Notes: generated by a model not told the origin, from the sequence alone. A stretch of 64,000 bases of DNA from Verrucomicrobiota bacterium (GCA_022709905.1 JAKLHY010000042.1:1-64000); one strand, 5' to 3'; positions 36,310 through 46,791 are shown, numbered from the stretch's first letter. Program-made: numbers and translations.

Positions 36310-38613
36310 ATGAAATCAACTCCTGCATTTTTTACAATCTCTCGGTTCTTGATCCTGGGTGCAGCCAGCCTGCTGTTCGGAGGGGGGGCGATTGGAGCGG
36401 AGGCGGCGGAGAGTATCGAATCAGACGGGGCGACCGACAGCTTGCCGCAAGCAACTCGAGGGTTTCGCAGTCTGGAGGGCCGGATCAAAGCCCCAGTTTT
36501 GGCCGCCGCCGAGGCCAAGCCCGGCGGCCCCGCTGGATCCAGCGGTTTTTCGCTGTTTAATGGAAAAGATCTCTCCGGATGGCATCCCGATGTGCCTGAT
36601 AAAGACAAGAATCCTGCCCTGGGTCCAAGCTTTATTGTGCGGGACGGCCTTCTTGTGAGTCTGGGGAATCCAGGCGGCCACCTGATCAGCGACCAGGTCT
36701 ATTCCAATTACGTTCTCGAGGTGGAGTATCGATTTCCCAAGAAAGGCGGCAACTGCGGGGTGCTTGTCCATGCTTCCACGCCGCGTGCGCTCTATGACAT
36801 GTTCCCTCAATCTATCGAAGTGCAACTGATGTCGGGGAATGCAGGCGATTTTTGGTGCATTCAGGAGAACATCGAGGTGCCCGAGATGGAACGTCGGCGA
36901 CCGCGGTCAGCTGGCCAGGCATTCGGCGGAGGGCCTTCCGACGCCCGCCGGATCCTCAATCTGACGGACGATTCGGAGAAACCTTTGGGGGATTGGAACC
37001 TCGTGCGCATCGAATGTCGCGCGCGGGAAATTATCGTGTGGGTCAACGGGGACTTGCTAAATCACGGCTCCCGATGCACTGCGGACCAAGGGCGCATCGC
37101 ATTGCAGGCCGAGGGCACGGAAGTCGAATTTCGCAGGGTCTGGTTGCGTCCGCTCCATGTTGACGCCTCCGCGGCCTCCTCGCCCAATGGAATCGGGCCA
37201 TCTTCCACGAGTGAAACGGTTTCCCGGCCTATCGCTCTCCATCCAATGAATTCACACTATTTCCTATGGCGCGGCCACCCCACAGTACTCATCACATCAG
37301 GCGAGCATTACGGCGCAGTGTTGAATCTGGAGTTTAACTACGGGAAGTATCTGGACACCCTCGCCGCCGATGGTCTGAACAACACGCGGACCTTCAGCGG
37401 GGCCTATGTCGAACCCCAAGGCGCTTTCAACATCGCACGCAACACCTTGGCTCCTTTGCCGCAACGATTCATCTGCCCATGGTCACGGAGCCAGCAATCG
37501 GGGTACGCCGGTGGAGGGAATAAGTTCGATCTTTCCCAGTGGGATGACGCCTATTTTGCCCGGCTCAAGGACTTCGTTGCGACAGCCGACAAGAAAGGGG
37601 TTGTGGTTGAGTTCACTCTTTTTTGTCCGATGTATGAAGAGCCACAATGGTCCCTCAGTCCCATGAACGCCGCCAATAATATCAATGCCTTGGGGGCCGT
37701 GGCCCGTACCAACGTCTACACGCTGGATCGCCATGGGGGTCTGCTGGCCGTGCAGGAAGCCCTCGCTCGCAAGGTCGTAACTGAGCTCAACTCCTTTGAC
37801 AACCTCATGTTCGAAATCTGCAACGAACCCTACTTTGGCGGGGTGACTCTGGACTGGCAGCGGCATATCGCCGATATCATCGTGGAAACCGAACGATCAC
37901 TCCCCAAAAAGCATCTCATCACACAGAACATCGCCAATCATTCCGCCAAAATTGAACACCCCCATCCCGCGGTGTCTGTGTTCAATTTTCATTATGCCGC
38001 CCCTCCCGATGCTGTGGCGATCAACTACGCGCTCAACCGCGTCATTGGGGACAACGAGACCGGATTTCGTGGCACCAACGACGCACCTTATCGAACCGAG
38101 GCGTGGGATTTTATCCTGGCCGGCGGGGCATTGTTTAATCACTTGGACTATTCCTTTGTCGCAGGACATGAAGACGGCACTTTTGTTTATCCGGCATCGC
38201 AACCGGGCGGCGGTAATCCCGCCTTTCGAAGGCAAATGAGGACCCTGAGCCAGTTCATTCATAGCTTCGATTTCATCCGTATGCGTCCGGATCTTTCGGT
38301 CGTCCGGGCAGGCGTTCCCCCCGGGGGGACCGTCAGGGCACTGGTCGAACCGGATCGAGCCATAGCCCTTTATGTGCGCAACGTGGGCAAGGCTGACTCA
38401 GCCCGGGACGTCCAGTCCCCGCACGCCGGCCTATCTACAACCGAGGCTACCGCCCTGGAAATCAACCTGCCCAGTGGAACCTGGCAGGCCGAGTGGGTGA
38501 ACCCCCAAACAGGCGAAATAACGCCCGTCAGGGAGATCCAGGGGGGAGGCATTCGTGTCCTCACTGCGCCTTCCTATGAAATCGACATTGGTCTGAGGCT
38601 GGTTCGGATGTAA
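36310..38613 (+). CDS. Exported DUF1080 - glycosidase fusion
   Basis: A 767-residue protein. After a signal peptide (about 1-30) and a linker comes a DUF1080 (3-keto-disaccharide hydrolase-type jelly roll) domain, seen in GFSLFNGKDLSGW, YSNYVLEVEYRFPKKGGNCGVLVHAS and a QGRIALQAEGTEVEFRRVWLRPL strand, ending near residue 290. The second part begins LHPMNSHYFLWRGHPTVLITSGEHYGAVLN and is a cellulase-like (beta/alpha)8 barrel with FEICNEPYFGG, giving one glutamate in the usual acid/base NEP motif, and a later region RTEAWDFILAGGALFNHLDYSF. A beta-rich end follows. Two carbohydrate-active domains in one exported chain point to breakdown of a complex glycan. Start ATG 36310-36312 places the signal peptide first. 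Confidence 0.85.
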   Translation: MKSTPAFFTISRFLILGAASLLFGGGAIGAEAAESIESDGATDSLPQATRGFRSLEGRIKAPVLAAAEAKPGGPAGSSGFSLFNGKDLSGWHPDVPDKDKNPALGPSFIVRDGLLVSLGNPGGHLISDQVYSNYVLEVEYRFPKKGGNCGVLVHASTPRALYDMFPQSIEVQLMSGNAGDFWCIQENIEVPEMERRRPRSAGQAFGGGPSDARRILNLTDDSEKPLGDWNLVRIECRAREIIVWVNGDLLNHGSRCTADQGRIALQAEGTEVEFRRVWLRPLHVDASAASSPNGIGPSSTSETVSRPIALHPMNSHYFLWRGHPTVLITSGEHYGAVLNLEFNYGKYLDTLAADGLNNTRTFSGAYVEPQGAFNIARNTLAPLPQRFICPWSRSQQSGYAGGGNKFDLSQWDDAYFARLKDFVATADKKGVVVEFTLFCPMYEEPQWSLSPMNAANNINALGAVARTNVYTLDRHGGLLAVQEALARKVVTELNSFDNLMFEICNEPYFGGVTLDWQRHIADIIVETERSLPKKHLITQNIANHSAKIEHPHPAVSVFNFHYAAPPDAVAINYALNRVIGDNETGFRGTNDAPYRTEAWDFILAGGALFNHLDYSFVAGHEDGTFVYPASQPGGGNPAFRRQMRTLSQFIHSFDFIRMRPDLSVVRAGVPPGGTVRALVEPDRAIALYVRNVGKADSARDVQSPHAGLSTTEATALEINLPSGTWQAEWVNPQTGEITPVREIQGGGIRVLTAPSYEIDIGLRLVRM

Positions 38614-38749
38614 CCGAAAGGCGATTTGGCGAGTCTTAAAATGGTGACGTTCCTTTGGTTGTTGTGCCCTCGACGGCCAGCAGTTCATCGGCTGCAGTCT
38701 GGTTGGCTGCAAACGTTTGGATGATTGGACGTCGTGGTTGTTTGGGAAG

Positions 38750-38786
38750 CTGGGGCGACTGGAAGATGGGATTCCGGTCGCCCCAG
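38750..38786. repeat. Perfect-looking hairpin without T-run
   Basis: CTGGGGCGACTGGAA (38750-38764) and TTCCGGTCGCCCCAG (38772-38786) are complementary at 14 of 15 positions around a seven-base loop. No T-run follows, so it may be a protein-binding site, a transcript-stabilising hairpin or a REP-like element rather than a classical terminator. Confidence 0.6.
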
Positions 38787-38901
38787 CGCCTTTAAGACCC
38801 GAAGGATTTTTTTCCGTCGTCCATTCCTCAAATGAATTCTGAACGAGACAGCGGCGGGAGACTCATGCTATCGTTTCGAAATAAACCATAGAGAATTCTA
38901 T

Positions 38902-40302
38902 ATGAATGAAGTGCGCATGAAAAACAACCAAGCCAACTGCTTTATAAAACCGTTTGCGATCAATCGCCGTCGCTTTCTCTATACCGCATCGGCCTCTTTG
39001 GCCTACGCAGTCCTCGGGGCCTATGGGGCCGATTTGGTGAACAGAAAGCCGAGACGTGTGGGCCTCATTGGGGCTGGCTGGTATGGCAAAAGTGATTTAT
39101 GGCGTCTGATCCAGGTTGCCCCCGTCGAGGTGGTATCCATTTGTGATCCTGACAAAAAGTTATTGGCCGGCGCTGTGGAAATGGCTAGCCAACGGCAGGA
39201 ATCGAAAAGGTCTCCCCGCGCTTACACCGATTACCGCGAGATGCTGAAGGAAAAGGATTTGGATATCGTCCTTGTTGGATCTCCGGATCATTGGCATGCC
39301 TTGCACGGAATTGCGGCCATAGAAGCCGGCGCGGATGTTTACCTCCAGAAACCGACCAGCGCGGATGTTCTCGAAGGCGAGGCGATCCTTGCGGCGGCTC
39401 GGAAACATGGCCGCGTGGTCCAGGTTGGCACCCAACGCAAAAGCACCCCCCATCTCATCGAGGTAAAAAAACAGATCGTGGACGCTGGCCTGCTCGGAAA
39501 AATCGGCCACGTTGATATGTGCTGCTATTACCCTATGCGGGCGAACGGAAATCCACCCGTGGAACCTGTCCCCGAGTTTTTTGACTACGATCTATGGACC
39601 GGGCCGGCGCCTTTGCGGCCTTTCGATGGCATGCCGCACGTGCGCTGGTGGCGAACCTTCATGGAATATGGGAATGGCATTATGGGCGACATGTGCGTGC
39701 ACACGCTCGACACAGTGCGCTGGATGTTGGGCCTCGGATGGCCAACACGGATCAGTTCCTTCGGCGGAATCTTCGTCCAGAAAGAGGGCAAATCCAATAT
39801 CTCCGATACGCAGACCGCGACATTCGAGTATCCCGGATTATCCGTTGTTTGGCAGCACCGCACCTGGGGCAATCCACCCGACCCGGACTATCCATGGGCT
39901 CTGTTCATTCACGGCGAAAAAGGTGTGCTTAAAGCCAGTACCATGCGAGCGGACTTTATTCCAAACGATTCCAAGGCCCAAACCCTTCACTTCGAGTGCC
40001 TGTTCGAGCGCGAGCAATTCCCCGAGGATCTAAAAGAAAAGGACATCGAACTCAACGCCGCCCCCGCCACCCGCCGTCATATGCTCGATTTCCTCGCGGC
40101 AATCGACCATCGAAGCCGGCCCATCGCCGATATCGAGCAAGGCCACATTTCTACGGCCAGCTGCATCCTTGCTAATCTGGCAATGAAGGTCGGGCGTCCG
40201 GTCGCTTATGACGCTCGGAAACGGGAACTGGTGGGCGATGCGAAAGCCAACGCCTTGTTGCGTCGCAACTATCGCCGGCCCTGGAAACACCCGGCCCCGT
40301 GA
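38902..40302 (+). CDS. Tat-exported Gfo/Idh/MocA family oxidoreductase
   Basis: A 466-residue protein. The N-terminus has a twin-arginine motif, NRRRFLYTASASLAYAVLGA, so it is probably exported folded with its cofactor. The Rossmann fold is clear in RRVGLIGAGWYGKSDLWRL, with NAD(P) binding, VVSICDP, VLVGSPDHWHALHG and the EKPTS-type segment as YLQKPTSADV, typical of sugar-related members such as N-acetylgalactosaminidase-like or glucose-fructose oxidoreductases. The long C-terminal half has HVRWWRTFMEYGNGIMGDMCVHTLDTVRWMLGL. The neighbours are glycosidases, so its substrate is probably a sugar released by them. Normal length, alone on its strand. Confidence 0.9.
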   Translation: MNEVRMKNNQANCFIKPFAINRRRFLYTASASLAYAVLGAYGADLVNRKPRRVGLIGAGWYGKSDLWRLIQVAPVEVVSICDPDKKLLAGAVEMASQRQESKRSPRAYTDYREMLKEKDLDIVLVGSPDHWHALHGIAAIEAGADVYLQKPTSADVLEGEAILAAARKHGRVVQVGTQRKSTPHLIEVKKQIVDAGLLGKIGHVDMCCYYPMRANGNPPVEPVPEFFDYDLWTGPAPLRPFDGMPHVRWWRTFMEYGNGIMGDMCVHTLDTVRWMLGLGWPTRISSFGGIFVQKEGKSNISDTQTATFEYPGLSVVWQHRTWGNPPDPDYPWALFIHGEKGVLKASTMRADFIPNDSKAQTLHFECLFEREQFPEDLKEKDIELNAAPATRRHMLDFLAAIDHRSRPIADIEQGHISTASCILANLAMKVGRPVAYDARKRELVGDAKANALLRRNYRRPWKHPAP

Positions 40303-40456
40303 TTGTCTGGCAGCCTGCGCCAGTCCCCTGGCGCTTTGAATTGTCCATGGATCATCCAAACCGGCCGAAGTCAACCTCACTACATGAGGCTGTTGCGCAA
40401 GCGTCAGGGGACTCCGTCCCGTGCGCTCACGAATCTTTTCCTTGATCCGGAGCTCC

Positions 40457-41863
40457 TCATTCGCTGGAGCGTCCTGGCGGGAGATAGCGGCGCGAGGCGT
40501 CATCCAAAACCAGAATCCAGTCCAGCATCTCGCCTGAATTCGGGGGATCGAACTGGCGGTCGCCGGTATTGGGGAATTCGCCGATGGATTGGGCCTCTCC
40601 GTTGCGAGGATTGAACCACCAGGCTTTCACTTTACTGCCGTTAATCTTGTTCATGCGGACGCTGAACGGCCTCCCGATGGGCGCATAAACCATCGCGTAG
40701 GTGCCTTCCTGATCGCGTGTGGCTACAAATCGACGCAGCCCGGCTCCGGGAACTGAAGTCGGAACCTCCGCCTGCACCAGGATCGAATCATCCGGGATGC
40801 GTGTCAGGAAGGGACGCGATTCGATGAGTCGCCGTCCGTATTGCATTTGACCGGCGCCGGGCTGGTCGATGGCCTTGAACCAGGGCATCAACGGGGCGTT
40901 GATCGGGGAGCGGCCCGGAGCATACATCTGCCAGACGGAATGATGACCATAGGTGTGGCCGCATGCCCCCGAGAACAGATCCCAATACAAGGGACGACGC
41001 ACATCCGCTGCAACGGAATGCCCGAAATCCTTGGCGTTGAACGAAACGGGGTGATCTTCATAGATCGGTTCTCCATCCAGGACGGGCTTGATCGGCGTTC
41101 GATCATAGTCCGCCCTCGTATTACTGTAGGAACGGAATTCGGTCACATGACCATTTTGTCGCATGTTAAAATCCAACCATTCTTCCCCGTGCAACCACGC
41201 CGAGGACCCCTGGCCGCCCGGAGGATGGAAAGTGATGAGATGTGCCCGATTATCTCCGGCCCGCAAACCCAGGGCCATCGCCCGAATCACCGCCTTGTGC
41301 CCGTCGTTTTCGATGGCACGATCCCCGCCCAGGATCCAGATCAGCCGTTTGTCCCGATACCGTTGACCCAGCCATTCACCGTAGATGCGGGCTTTTTCCG
41401 GATCGAAGGTGACAGGACCCGTTCCCCAGGCCTTGTTCCATTTGTCGCCCCACGTGGGCAGGAAGCCCATTGTCAGCCCAAGCGCATTCGCCTTGTTGAC
41501 GATGTAATCCACATGGTCCCAATAGTCATTGGCAGGCCCTTCCTTGACATCCGGGGTGGCGGGATCATTGTTGAGCAGGGGACGATGGCCATATGGATTC
41601 GGATCATTTAGGCCATTCAGTTCGGCAAGGGCCACGGCCTGGATGACCGTAAAACCCTTGTGAGCCCGGTTTTCGAGGTACCGATCGGCCTCCTCGCGGT
41701 TGAGGCGGTGGAACAATTCCCATGCTGTATCTCCCAGATAAAAGAACGGCCGGCCATTTTCCTCGATTAAAAAGCGTCCATTTTCGGACACTTTCAATCC
41801 GGATGCTGCTTCAGCCCCGGGAATAACTGCAGTTAAGGCGGCAAGAATCCAGAGAAACATTTT
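40457..41863 (-). CDS. GH140-like exported glycosidase (DUF4038 family)
   Basis: About 468 residues with a signal peptide ([18 protein letters not shown]). The barrel begins [45 protein letters not shown], the classic DUF4038/GH140-type opening, followed by [37 protein letters not shown] with a candidate catalytic glutamate, and a C-terminal beta region. GH140 members include apiosidases that act on pectin side chains. A longer start at 41914 is possible; the shorter one puts the signal peptide at the very start. The upstream gene (41986 on) is on the same strand, so they may share a transcript. Confidence 0.82.
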   Translation of the reverse strand, partial: KMFLWILAALTAVIPGAEAASGLKVSENGRFLIEENGRPFFYLGDTAWELFHRLNREEADRYLENRAHKGFTVIQAVALAELNGLNDPNPYGHRPLLNNDPATPDVKEGPANDYWDHVDYIVNKANALGLTMGFLPTWGDKWNKAWGTGPVTFDPEKARIYGEWLGQRYRDKRLIWILGGDRAIENDGHKAVIRAMALGLRAGDNRAHLITFHPPGGQGSSAWLHGEEWLDFNMRQNGHVTEFRSYSNTRADYDRTPIKPVLDGEPIYEDHPVSFNAKDFGHSVAADVRRPLYWDLFSGACGHTYGHHSVWQMYAPGRSPINAPLMPWFKAIDQPGAGQMQYGRRLIESRPFLTRIPDDSILVQAEVPTSVPGAGLRRFVATRDQEGTYAMVYAPIGRPFSVRMNKINGSKVKAWWFNPRNGEAQSIGEFPNTGDRQFDPPNSGEMLDWILVLDDASRRYLPPGRSSE

Positions 41864-41985
41864 CGAGGCGACGCTTCGTGAACTCGATTCGCAACAGATG
41901 GGTTGGTCTTGCATAAATGGATTTTGAATAAGGACCTGTTCAAAACAAACCCAGGATTGAACTGATCCCGGGTTCTTGTCTAGGG

Positions 41986-42858
41986 CTATCGTTTGATGGG
42001 AGCAATGTGAGCGGTCATCCATTCCCAGTCATTCTGGGCCGAGGTCCCCAGAAAAGGCAGGTCCGGGTAAGGACGAGGGGTGGAGCCATCGCTGGACTTC
42101 TGGGTCTTGCTCATGCCGGCGGTCTGCCACTTGCGAATCTCGGAGTGTCCGTCGGCAAAGGTAAAGCCGCAGGCGTTGCCGTGCCGGCCTGAGGGGGCAT
42201 CCAGCCATGGATTTCTGTTGTAGGTGTTCAGATTCGAGAACGGGAAATAATGGGCGTCATTGATGCTGTTCTCATGTTCATCCAACAGAGTATAGATGTC
42301 GGTCGGGCCGGGGCCGGTGATATCGGAGACCTTTTTGACACTTCTGTATTTGGTGGCTCCGGAGGCATAGCCGCTGGCGGGGCCCAGCATGGCGTTGCAG
42401 GCGTAGCTGATGAGTCGCGGCATCAGCTTGTTTTGATACTTCAGTTTGCTTTTGTCGGCTGCGCAGTGAAAGGCGTCCCGTGCGTTCAGGTATCGCCAAG
42501 TGGGACTGTTGGTGAGCACTCGATCAGTGACCCCGTCCGGAGCCTGGTCCCAGGCTCCCTCCATCCACAGGGGCGGATCCTGGTTTCCGCCCCGGAACGG
42601 CCCGAGCGCGATATCCTCGTAATCATTGGCATACATCAGCCAGGCAAGTCCGAGTTGCTTGGAATTATTCATGCAATGAATGCCCTGGGCCTTCTGTTTG
42701 GCCTTGGCGAGGGCCGGTAACAGCATGCCGGCGAGGATGGCAATGATGGCGATGACGACCAAGAGTTCAATCAAGGTGAAACCCCGCGCCGCGGCAGCAG
42801 TGCCCGGCCGGCCCATGCCCGTGGAAGGAAAAGTCGCTTTCATAGGATCACAAGGCAA
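41986..42858 (-). CDS. Prepilin-type N-terminal cleavage protein with FADGH C-terminus
   Basis: A 290-residue protein. The stretch [25 protein letters not shown] near residues 26-50 is the classical type IV prepilin-like leader-plus-helix, cleaved before Phe by a prepilin peptidase and methylated. The rest is a small globular domain ending in [14 protein letters not shown], a motif I associate with the very numerous pseudopilin-like proteins (DUF1559-type) of Planctomycetes and Verrucomicrobia. They are likely exposed proteins assembled or secreted by a type II-like machinery, which is not in the window. ATG 42843 would remove five extra residues. It overlaps the long form of the next gene's frame but not its likely start. 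Confidence 0.87.
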   Translation of the reverse strand: MPCDPMKATFPSTGMGRPGTAAAARGFTLIELLVVIAIIAILAGMLLPALAKAKQKAQGIHCMNNSKQLGLAWLMYANDYEDIALGPFRGGNQDPPLWMEGAWDQAPDGVTDRVLTNSPTWRYLNARDAFHCAADKSKLKYQNKLMPRLISYACNAMLGPASGYASGATKYRSVKKVSDITGPGPTDIYTLLDEHENSINDAHYFPFSNLNTYNRNPWLDAPSGRHGNACGFTFADGHSEIRKWQTAGMSKTQKSSDGSTPRPYPDLPFLGTSAQNDWEWMTAHIAPIKR

Positions 42859-43048
42859 AGATGCGACGATCGGCGGCTACTGGCTAGGAGACGACGGTCT
42901 TTTTTTGGGATTTTTGGATCACAAATCCGTCTGAATGACCACCGGTTTCAGGGGGCGATTTCAGCTTGATCGAAAGTCATGTCATGAGTATCGTCAAGCT
43001 AAATGCTTGATCATGCATGGACTGAAGCTCGCAGACCAGAAGTCTCTG

Positions 43049-45016
43049 ATGAAACAACCGGTCACCGTTCTCGTGGGGATCGGGACTGAGCGGGCTGCCC
43101 AGCTCGAGCGTTTGGGGATTCTGACGGTTGAGGACCTACTGCTGCATCGGCCGCGGCGTTATGAGGATCGGCGAAAACTGGTTCGGATTGGCGAGTGGTC
43201 CCAGGGTCAGACCGCGATGATTCAGGGGACGGTCACCGCCATGGGAGTCAAGTGGTATCAACACCATCGAAAGTCTGTTTTTGAACTGATTTTGGAGGAT
43301 GGATCCGGTCGTTTGCGGTGTCGTTGGTGGAACATGCCCTATTTAGAGCAAATCTACCGGGCGGGCCAAACGCTGGTCGTCTTTGGCAAACTCAAGGACG
43401 TGAAGCCCCGCATTGTGGATCATCCCGAGGTCGAGGCCGCCGAGGAAGGGGACGATGTTTCCCTGCACGTTCACCGGATTGTGCCGATATACCCGCTGAC
43501 CGAAGGGGTGTCGCAGCGTTGGTTGCGGGCCTTGATCTGGCGAAGTCTGTCCCGTATCGAAGGCACGGTCGAGGAACCATTTACCGGCTATCCCCCTCCC
43601 GGGTGGATGACACGCGCTCAGGCCTTGTTTTTCCTCCATTTTCCAGACGAACTTGCGAATGCGGATCAAGCCCGGCAAAGGCTGGCCCTGGACGAGCTCA
43701 TGGTGTTGCAGACCGAGTTTATGCGGCGTCGTCGGAATCTCGCCCGGAACGCGTCCGCACGCTCCTGCGGGGGTGACAACCGGTGGATTCGGCCCTTCCT
43801 GAAGCGCCTTGATTTCGCGTTAACCGCAGCCCAGACACGGGTTCTGCGCGAAATACGACAGGATCTGGCGGGACCGGTGCCCATGCGCCGCTTGTTGCAG
43901 GGCGATGTCGGATCTGGCAAGACCGTCGTCGCGGCCTGCGCCATTCTCATGACCCTGGAAAGCGGACTGAACGCCGTGCTGATGGCGCCCACCGAGATCC
44001 TGGCGGAACAGCACCATAAGAAATTCGGGAAATGGCTCGATCCCTTGGGGCTGCCGGTCGGGCTATGGACAGCCGGGCGAAAGGACAGTCTCCCCGCCTC
44101 AAACGTCGCATCCATAGACCGTCCAGAGCGTCCACGGCTGGTCGTGGGGACCCATGCGCTATTCGAGGAGTCCTTTTCCCTGGACGCGATCGGCCTGGTC
44201 ATTATCGATGAACAGCACAAGTTTGGCGTGGTCCAACGGGAACGTCTGGTTCGCAAGGGATGCTATCCTCACCTCCTGGTGATGACGGCAACCCCTATTC
44301 CTCGAACGCTTGCGCTGACCTTGTATGGTGACCTTGACGTGTCCGTGATTGATGAAATGCCAGCCGGCCGCGGCAAGGTCCGCACCTTTCTCCGGACAGA
44401 GGCCTCCCTGGAGAAGGTCTGGGATTTTGTGAAAAACAAGCTTCAGGAAGGGCGTCAGGCGTATGTGGTTTGTCCGCGACTGGAAGAGGATGGTATGGGA
44501 GACTTGAAGGCCTTGACCTCGGAGTATGCTGAACTCCAGAAGCGGATGGCTCCGCATCGGGTGGGATTCGTCCATGGCCAACTCCCGGCTGATGACAAGG
44601 TTCAGGTCATGCGGGAGTTTTCTGAGGGGCGCTTGAAGGTCCTGCTGGCGACCACCGTGGTGGAAGTCGGCTTGGATGTGCCCAACGCAACGGTGCTGGT
44701 CGTGTTGAATGCCGAGCGCTATGGCTTGGCCCAATTGCACCAGCTCCGAGGGCGGATCGGGCGGGGGGCGCACGAGGCTTACTGCATCCTTGTGGGACAG
44801 AGTCGGACCGATGCGGCCCGGGCCCGGCTCAGGGCCTTTTGTGAAACCACCGACGGTTTCAAGATTGCCGAGATCGACATGAAACTTCGCGGACCGGGAG
44901 AGATGCTGGGACAGCAGCAGAGCGGCATGCCCCAGTTCCGTTTTGCCGATCTGGTGGAGGATTTCAGCCTGCTCAAGGAAGCCCGGGCGATCGCCGCTCG
45001 GTTGGAGATGAAATGA
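43049..45016 (+). CDS. recG: ATP-dependent DNA helicase RecG
   Basis: RecG reverses stalled replication forks and moves Holliday junctions. The 655-residue protein has the N-terminal wedge/OB domain (LVGIGTERAAQLERLGILTVEDLLLHRPRRYEDR, TVTAMGVKWYQHHRKSVFELILEDGSG), helicase motifs I (GDVGSGKT, near residue 285), II (DEQHKFGV, near 387), III (MTATPIPRTL) and VI (LRGRIGRG, near 566), and the TRG-type C-terminal region. The frame is open 38 codons upstream, but the ATG at 43049 fits the family start; ATG 43013 is an alternative. It is 13 bases ahead of the TatD gene. Confidence 0.95.
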   Translation: MKQPVTVLVGIGTERAAQLERLGILTVEDLLLHRPRRYEDRRKLVRIGEWSQGQTAMIQGTVTAMGVKWYQHHRKSVFELILEDGSGRLRCRWWNMPYLEQIYRAGQTLVVFGKLKDVKPRIVDHPEVEAAEEGDDVSLHVHRIVPIYPLTEGVSQRWLRALIWRSLSRIEGTVEEPFTGYPPPGWMTRAQALFFLHFPDELANADQARQRLALDELMVLQTEFMRRRRNLARNASARSCGGDNRWIRPFLKRLDFALTAAQTRVLREIRQDLAGPVPMRRLLQGDVGSGKTVVAACAILMTLESGLNAVLMAPTEILAEQHHKKFGKWLDPLGLPVGLWTAGRKDSLPASNVASIDRPERPRLVVGTHALFEESFSLDAIGLVIIDEQHKFGVVQRERLVRKGCYPHLLVMTATPIPRTLALTLYGDLDVSVIDEMPAGRGKVRTFLRTEASLEKVWDFVKNKLQEGRQAYVVCPRLEEDGMGDLKALTSEYAELQKRMAPHRVGFVHGQLPADDKVQVMREFSEGRLKVLLATTVVEVGLDVPNATVLVVLNAERYGLAQLHQLRGRIGRGAHEAYCILVGQSRTDAARARLRAFCETTDGFKIAEIDMKLRGPGEMLGQQQSGMPQFRFADLVEDFSLLKEARAIAARLEMK

Positions 45017-45029
45017 TGAGGATCGAGTC

Positions 45030-45926
45030 ATGAATTCTTTCGATGAATCGAATCGGTTCGGCGGCGACAAGACGCGACGGGCAGGCGCGCCCCCCTTCGC
45101 CGTTCCCCTAGTCGACAGTCATCTGCACCTTCAGGAGGCCGTTTTTGAGGGCGACATGGACTCTGTTCTTGAACAGATCCGACAGGTCGGGATCCGGTTC
45201 CTTGTCTGCAACGGATCGAGTGAAGCCGACTGGCCGCGTGTGGCTGCGCTGGCGCGGCAACATCGAGAGATCATTCCCTGTTTTGGTTTGCATCCGTGGT
45301 ACGTCGGCCGGCGCTCGATGCAATGGGATCGCGCCTTGGAAGACCGCTTGACAGCGAGCCCCGCTGGCGTCGGTGAGATCGGATTGGACCGATGGATTGA
45401 ACCCAGGGATGAACGGGCTCAGGAGGAGGTCTTTCGGCGGCAAATGGCCTTGGCCCGACAGTTGAACCGGCCCGCGATGATCCATTGTCTGCAGGCTTGG
45501 GGATGGTTGATGGAGGTGCTGCGGTCCGAGCAGCCGCCTGATGCCGGTTTTCTGATTCATGCATATGGAGGCTCTGTGGAATTGATTAAACCCCTCGCAG
45601 ATCTTGGCGCGTATTTTTCCTTTGCAGGTAGTGTTCTGCGGGAAAAGAAAACCAGACAACGCGAAGCCCTGAAGCGGATTCCCAGAGATCGATTGTTGCT
45701 GGAGACCGATGCTCCGGACCTCATGCCTCCGGCGAGCTCCTGCTCGTTTGTTCTCCGTGACGAACGAGGGCGGGAACGGAATCACCCCGCGAATCTGGCG
45801 GATATTCTGTTGGGCGTTGCCGGTCATTTAGGCGTAGCCCCAGCCCGTTTGGCTGAATTGCTTTGGGAAAACAGCCGGCGTTTCCTCGCGGACCTGTTGC
45901 CGGAACCATCGCTGCCTCCTCTTTGA
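45030..45926 (+). CDS. TatD family metal-dependent hydrolase
   Basis: A 298-residue member of the TatD amidohydrolase-like family of 3'-5' exonucleases. Metal ligands are present: DSHLHLQ, GEIGLDR, the histidine in MIHCLQAWG, that in IHAYGGSVEL, and D in ETDAPDLMPP. The protein has a 20-residue extension before the fold. It begins 13 bases after recG, so both are probably co-transcribed and could act in DNA processing. The C-terminal AELLWENSRRFL is the usual family ending. Confidence 0.93.
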   Translation: MNSFDESNRFGGDKTRRAGAPPFAVPLVDSHLHLQEAVFEGDMDSVLEQIRQVGIRFLVCNGSSEADWPRVAALARQHREIIPCFGLHPWYVGRRSMQWDRALEDRLTASPAGVGEIGLDRWIEPRDERAQEEVFRRQMALARQLNRPAMIHCLQAWGWLMEVLRSEQPPDAGFLIHAYGGSVELIKPLADLGAYFSFAGSVLREKKTRQREALKRIPRDRLLLETDAPDLMPPASSCSFVLRDERGRERNHPANLADILLGVAGHLGVAPARLAELLWENSRRFLADLLPEPSLPPL

Positions 45927-45962
45927 ATCATCAGACCTGCTTTTGAGTTTTTTATTCTTTGC

Positions 45963-46745
45963 ATGGATATGACGAACGCGTTCTCTGAGCAGTTTTCACG
46001 CACCGCGAAGCTGATGGGGCCCGAGGTCCTGAAACGCTGGCAGGCGGCTGAAGTCGTTGTTGCTGGCGTGGGTGCGGTTGGCGGTTATGCCGTGGAGGCC
46101 CTGGCAAGATCGGGTGTCGGCCATCTGAGGCTGGTGGACTATGACCGGGTGGAACTGAGCAACCTGAATCGCCAGGTGCTGGCCGTTCATTCGACCCTCG
46201 GCCGGCAGAAAACCATCCTCGCCGCCGAACGCGTCCGCGACATCAATCCTCAGTGCCAGGTTTCAACTATTGATTTGCGAATTGATGCCGGAAATGTTGA
46301 GCAAGTGCTTGCTGGAATCCCTGACTTGGTAGTCGATGCCATCGATGATGTGGATGCCAAAATCGAGCTGATTGCCGCAGCTCAGGAGAGGGGGCTGCCA
46401 ATTGTCTCTTCAATGGGAGCCGCGCGCCGGATCGATCCCGGCAGCGTGCGGACCGGATTGCTCAGTCGGTCGGAGGGATGTCCGTTGGCTCGGCTAATCC
46501 GGCGCCGGTTGCGTCAAAGAGGCCTATCCTTGGATATTCCATGTGTTTATTCGATCGAGCCAGCCGCAGGAGGAACACACACCCATGCCACCGGTCAAGG
46601 GGATTCAGGAGGATCCGAGATTCGAAAGCGTGTTCTCGGAAGCCTGCCCACCCTTACGGGCATCATTGGGCTGACGCTGGCCCATGTTGCCTTAATGAAC
46701 CTTCTGGATAGTGCACACGCCAAGTATGGCCCTTCGAAATCCTGA
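45963..46745 (+). CDS. tcdA: tRNA t6A dehydratase-type E1-like enzyme
   Basis: A 260-residue ThiF/E1-like protein that probably cyclises threonylcarbamoyl-adenosine (t6A) to ct6A in tRNA. The ATP-binding Rossmann motif is VVVAGVGAVGGYAVEALARSGVG, followed by the LVDYDRVELSNLNRQVLA segment (with the Arg of the E1 fold) and DAIDDVDAKIELI. The later block SSMGAARRIDPGSV, CPLARLIRRRLRQRG and CVYSIEP are distinctive of the TcdA/CsdL branch. The C-terminal transmembrane segment found in E. coli TcdA is suggested by TGIIGLTLAHVALMNLL. It follows the TatD gene by 36 bases. Confidence 0.92.
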   Translation: MDMTNAFSEQFSRTAKLMGPEVLKRWQAAEVVVAGVGAVGGYAVEALARSGVGHLRLVDYDRVELSNLNRQVLAVHSTLGRQKTILAAERVRDINPQCQVSTIDLRIDAGNVEQVLAGIPDLVVDAIDDVDAKIELIAAAQERGLPIVSSMGAARRIDPGSVRTGLLSRSEGCPLARLIRRRLRQRGLSLDIPCVYSIEPAAGGTHTHATGQGDSGGSEIRKRVLGSLPTLTGIIGLTLAHVALMNLLDSAHAKYGPSKS

Positions 46746-46791
46746 AATGTGTTCCGATGTTTCATGTTGCCGGGGTCATGAATTCGCCGTT

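Noticed and set aside
38750-38786. Intrinsic terminator after the DUF1080-glycosidase gene
   Set aside because: The stem is strong but no T-run follows on either strand, so I list it as a hairpin only.
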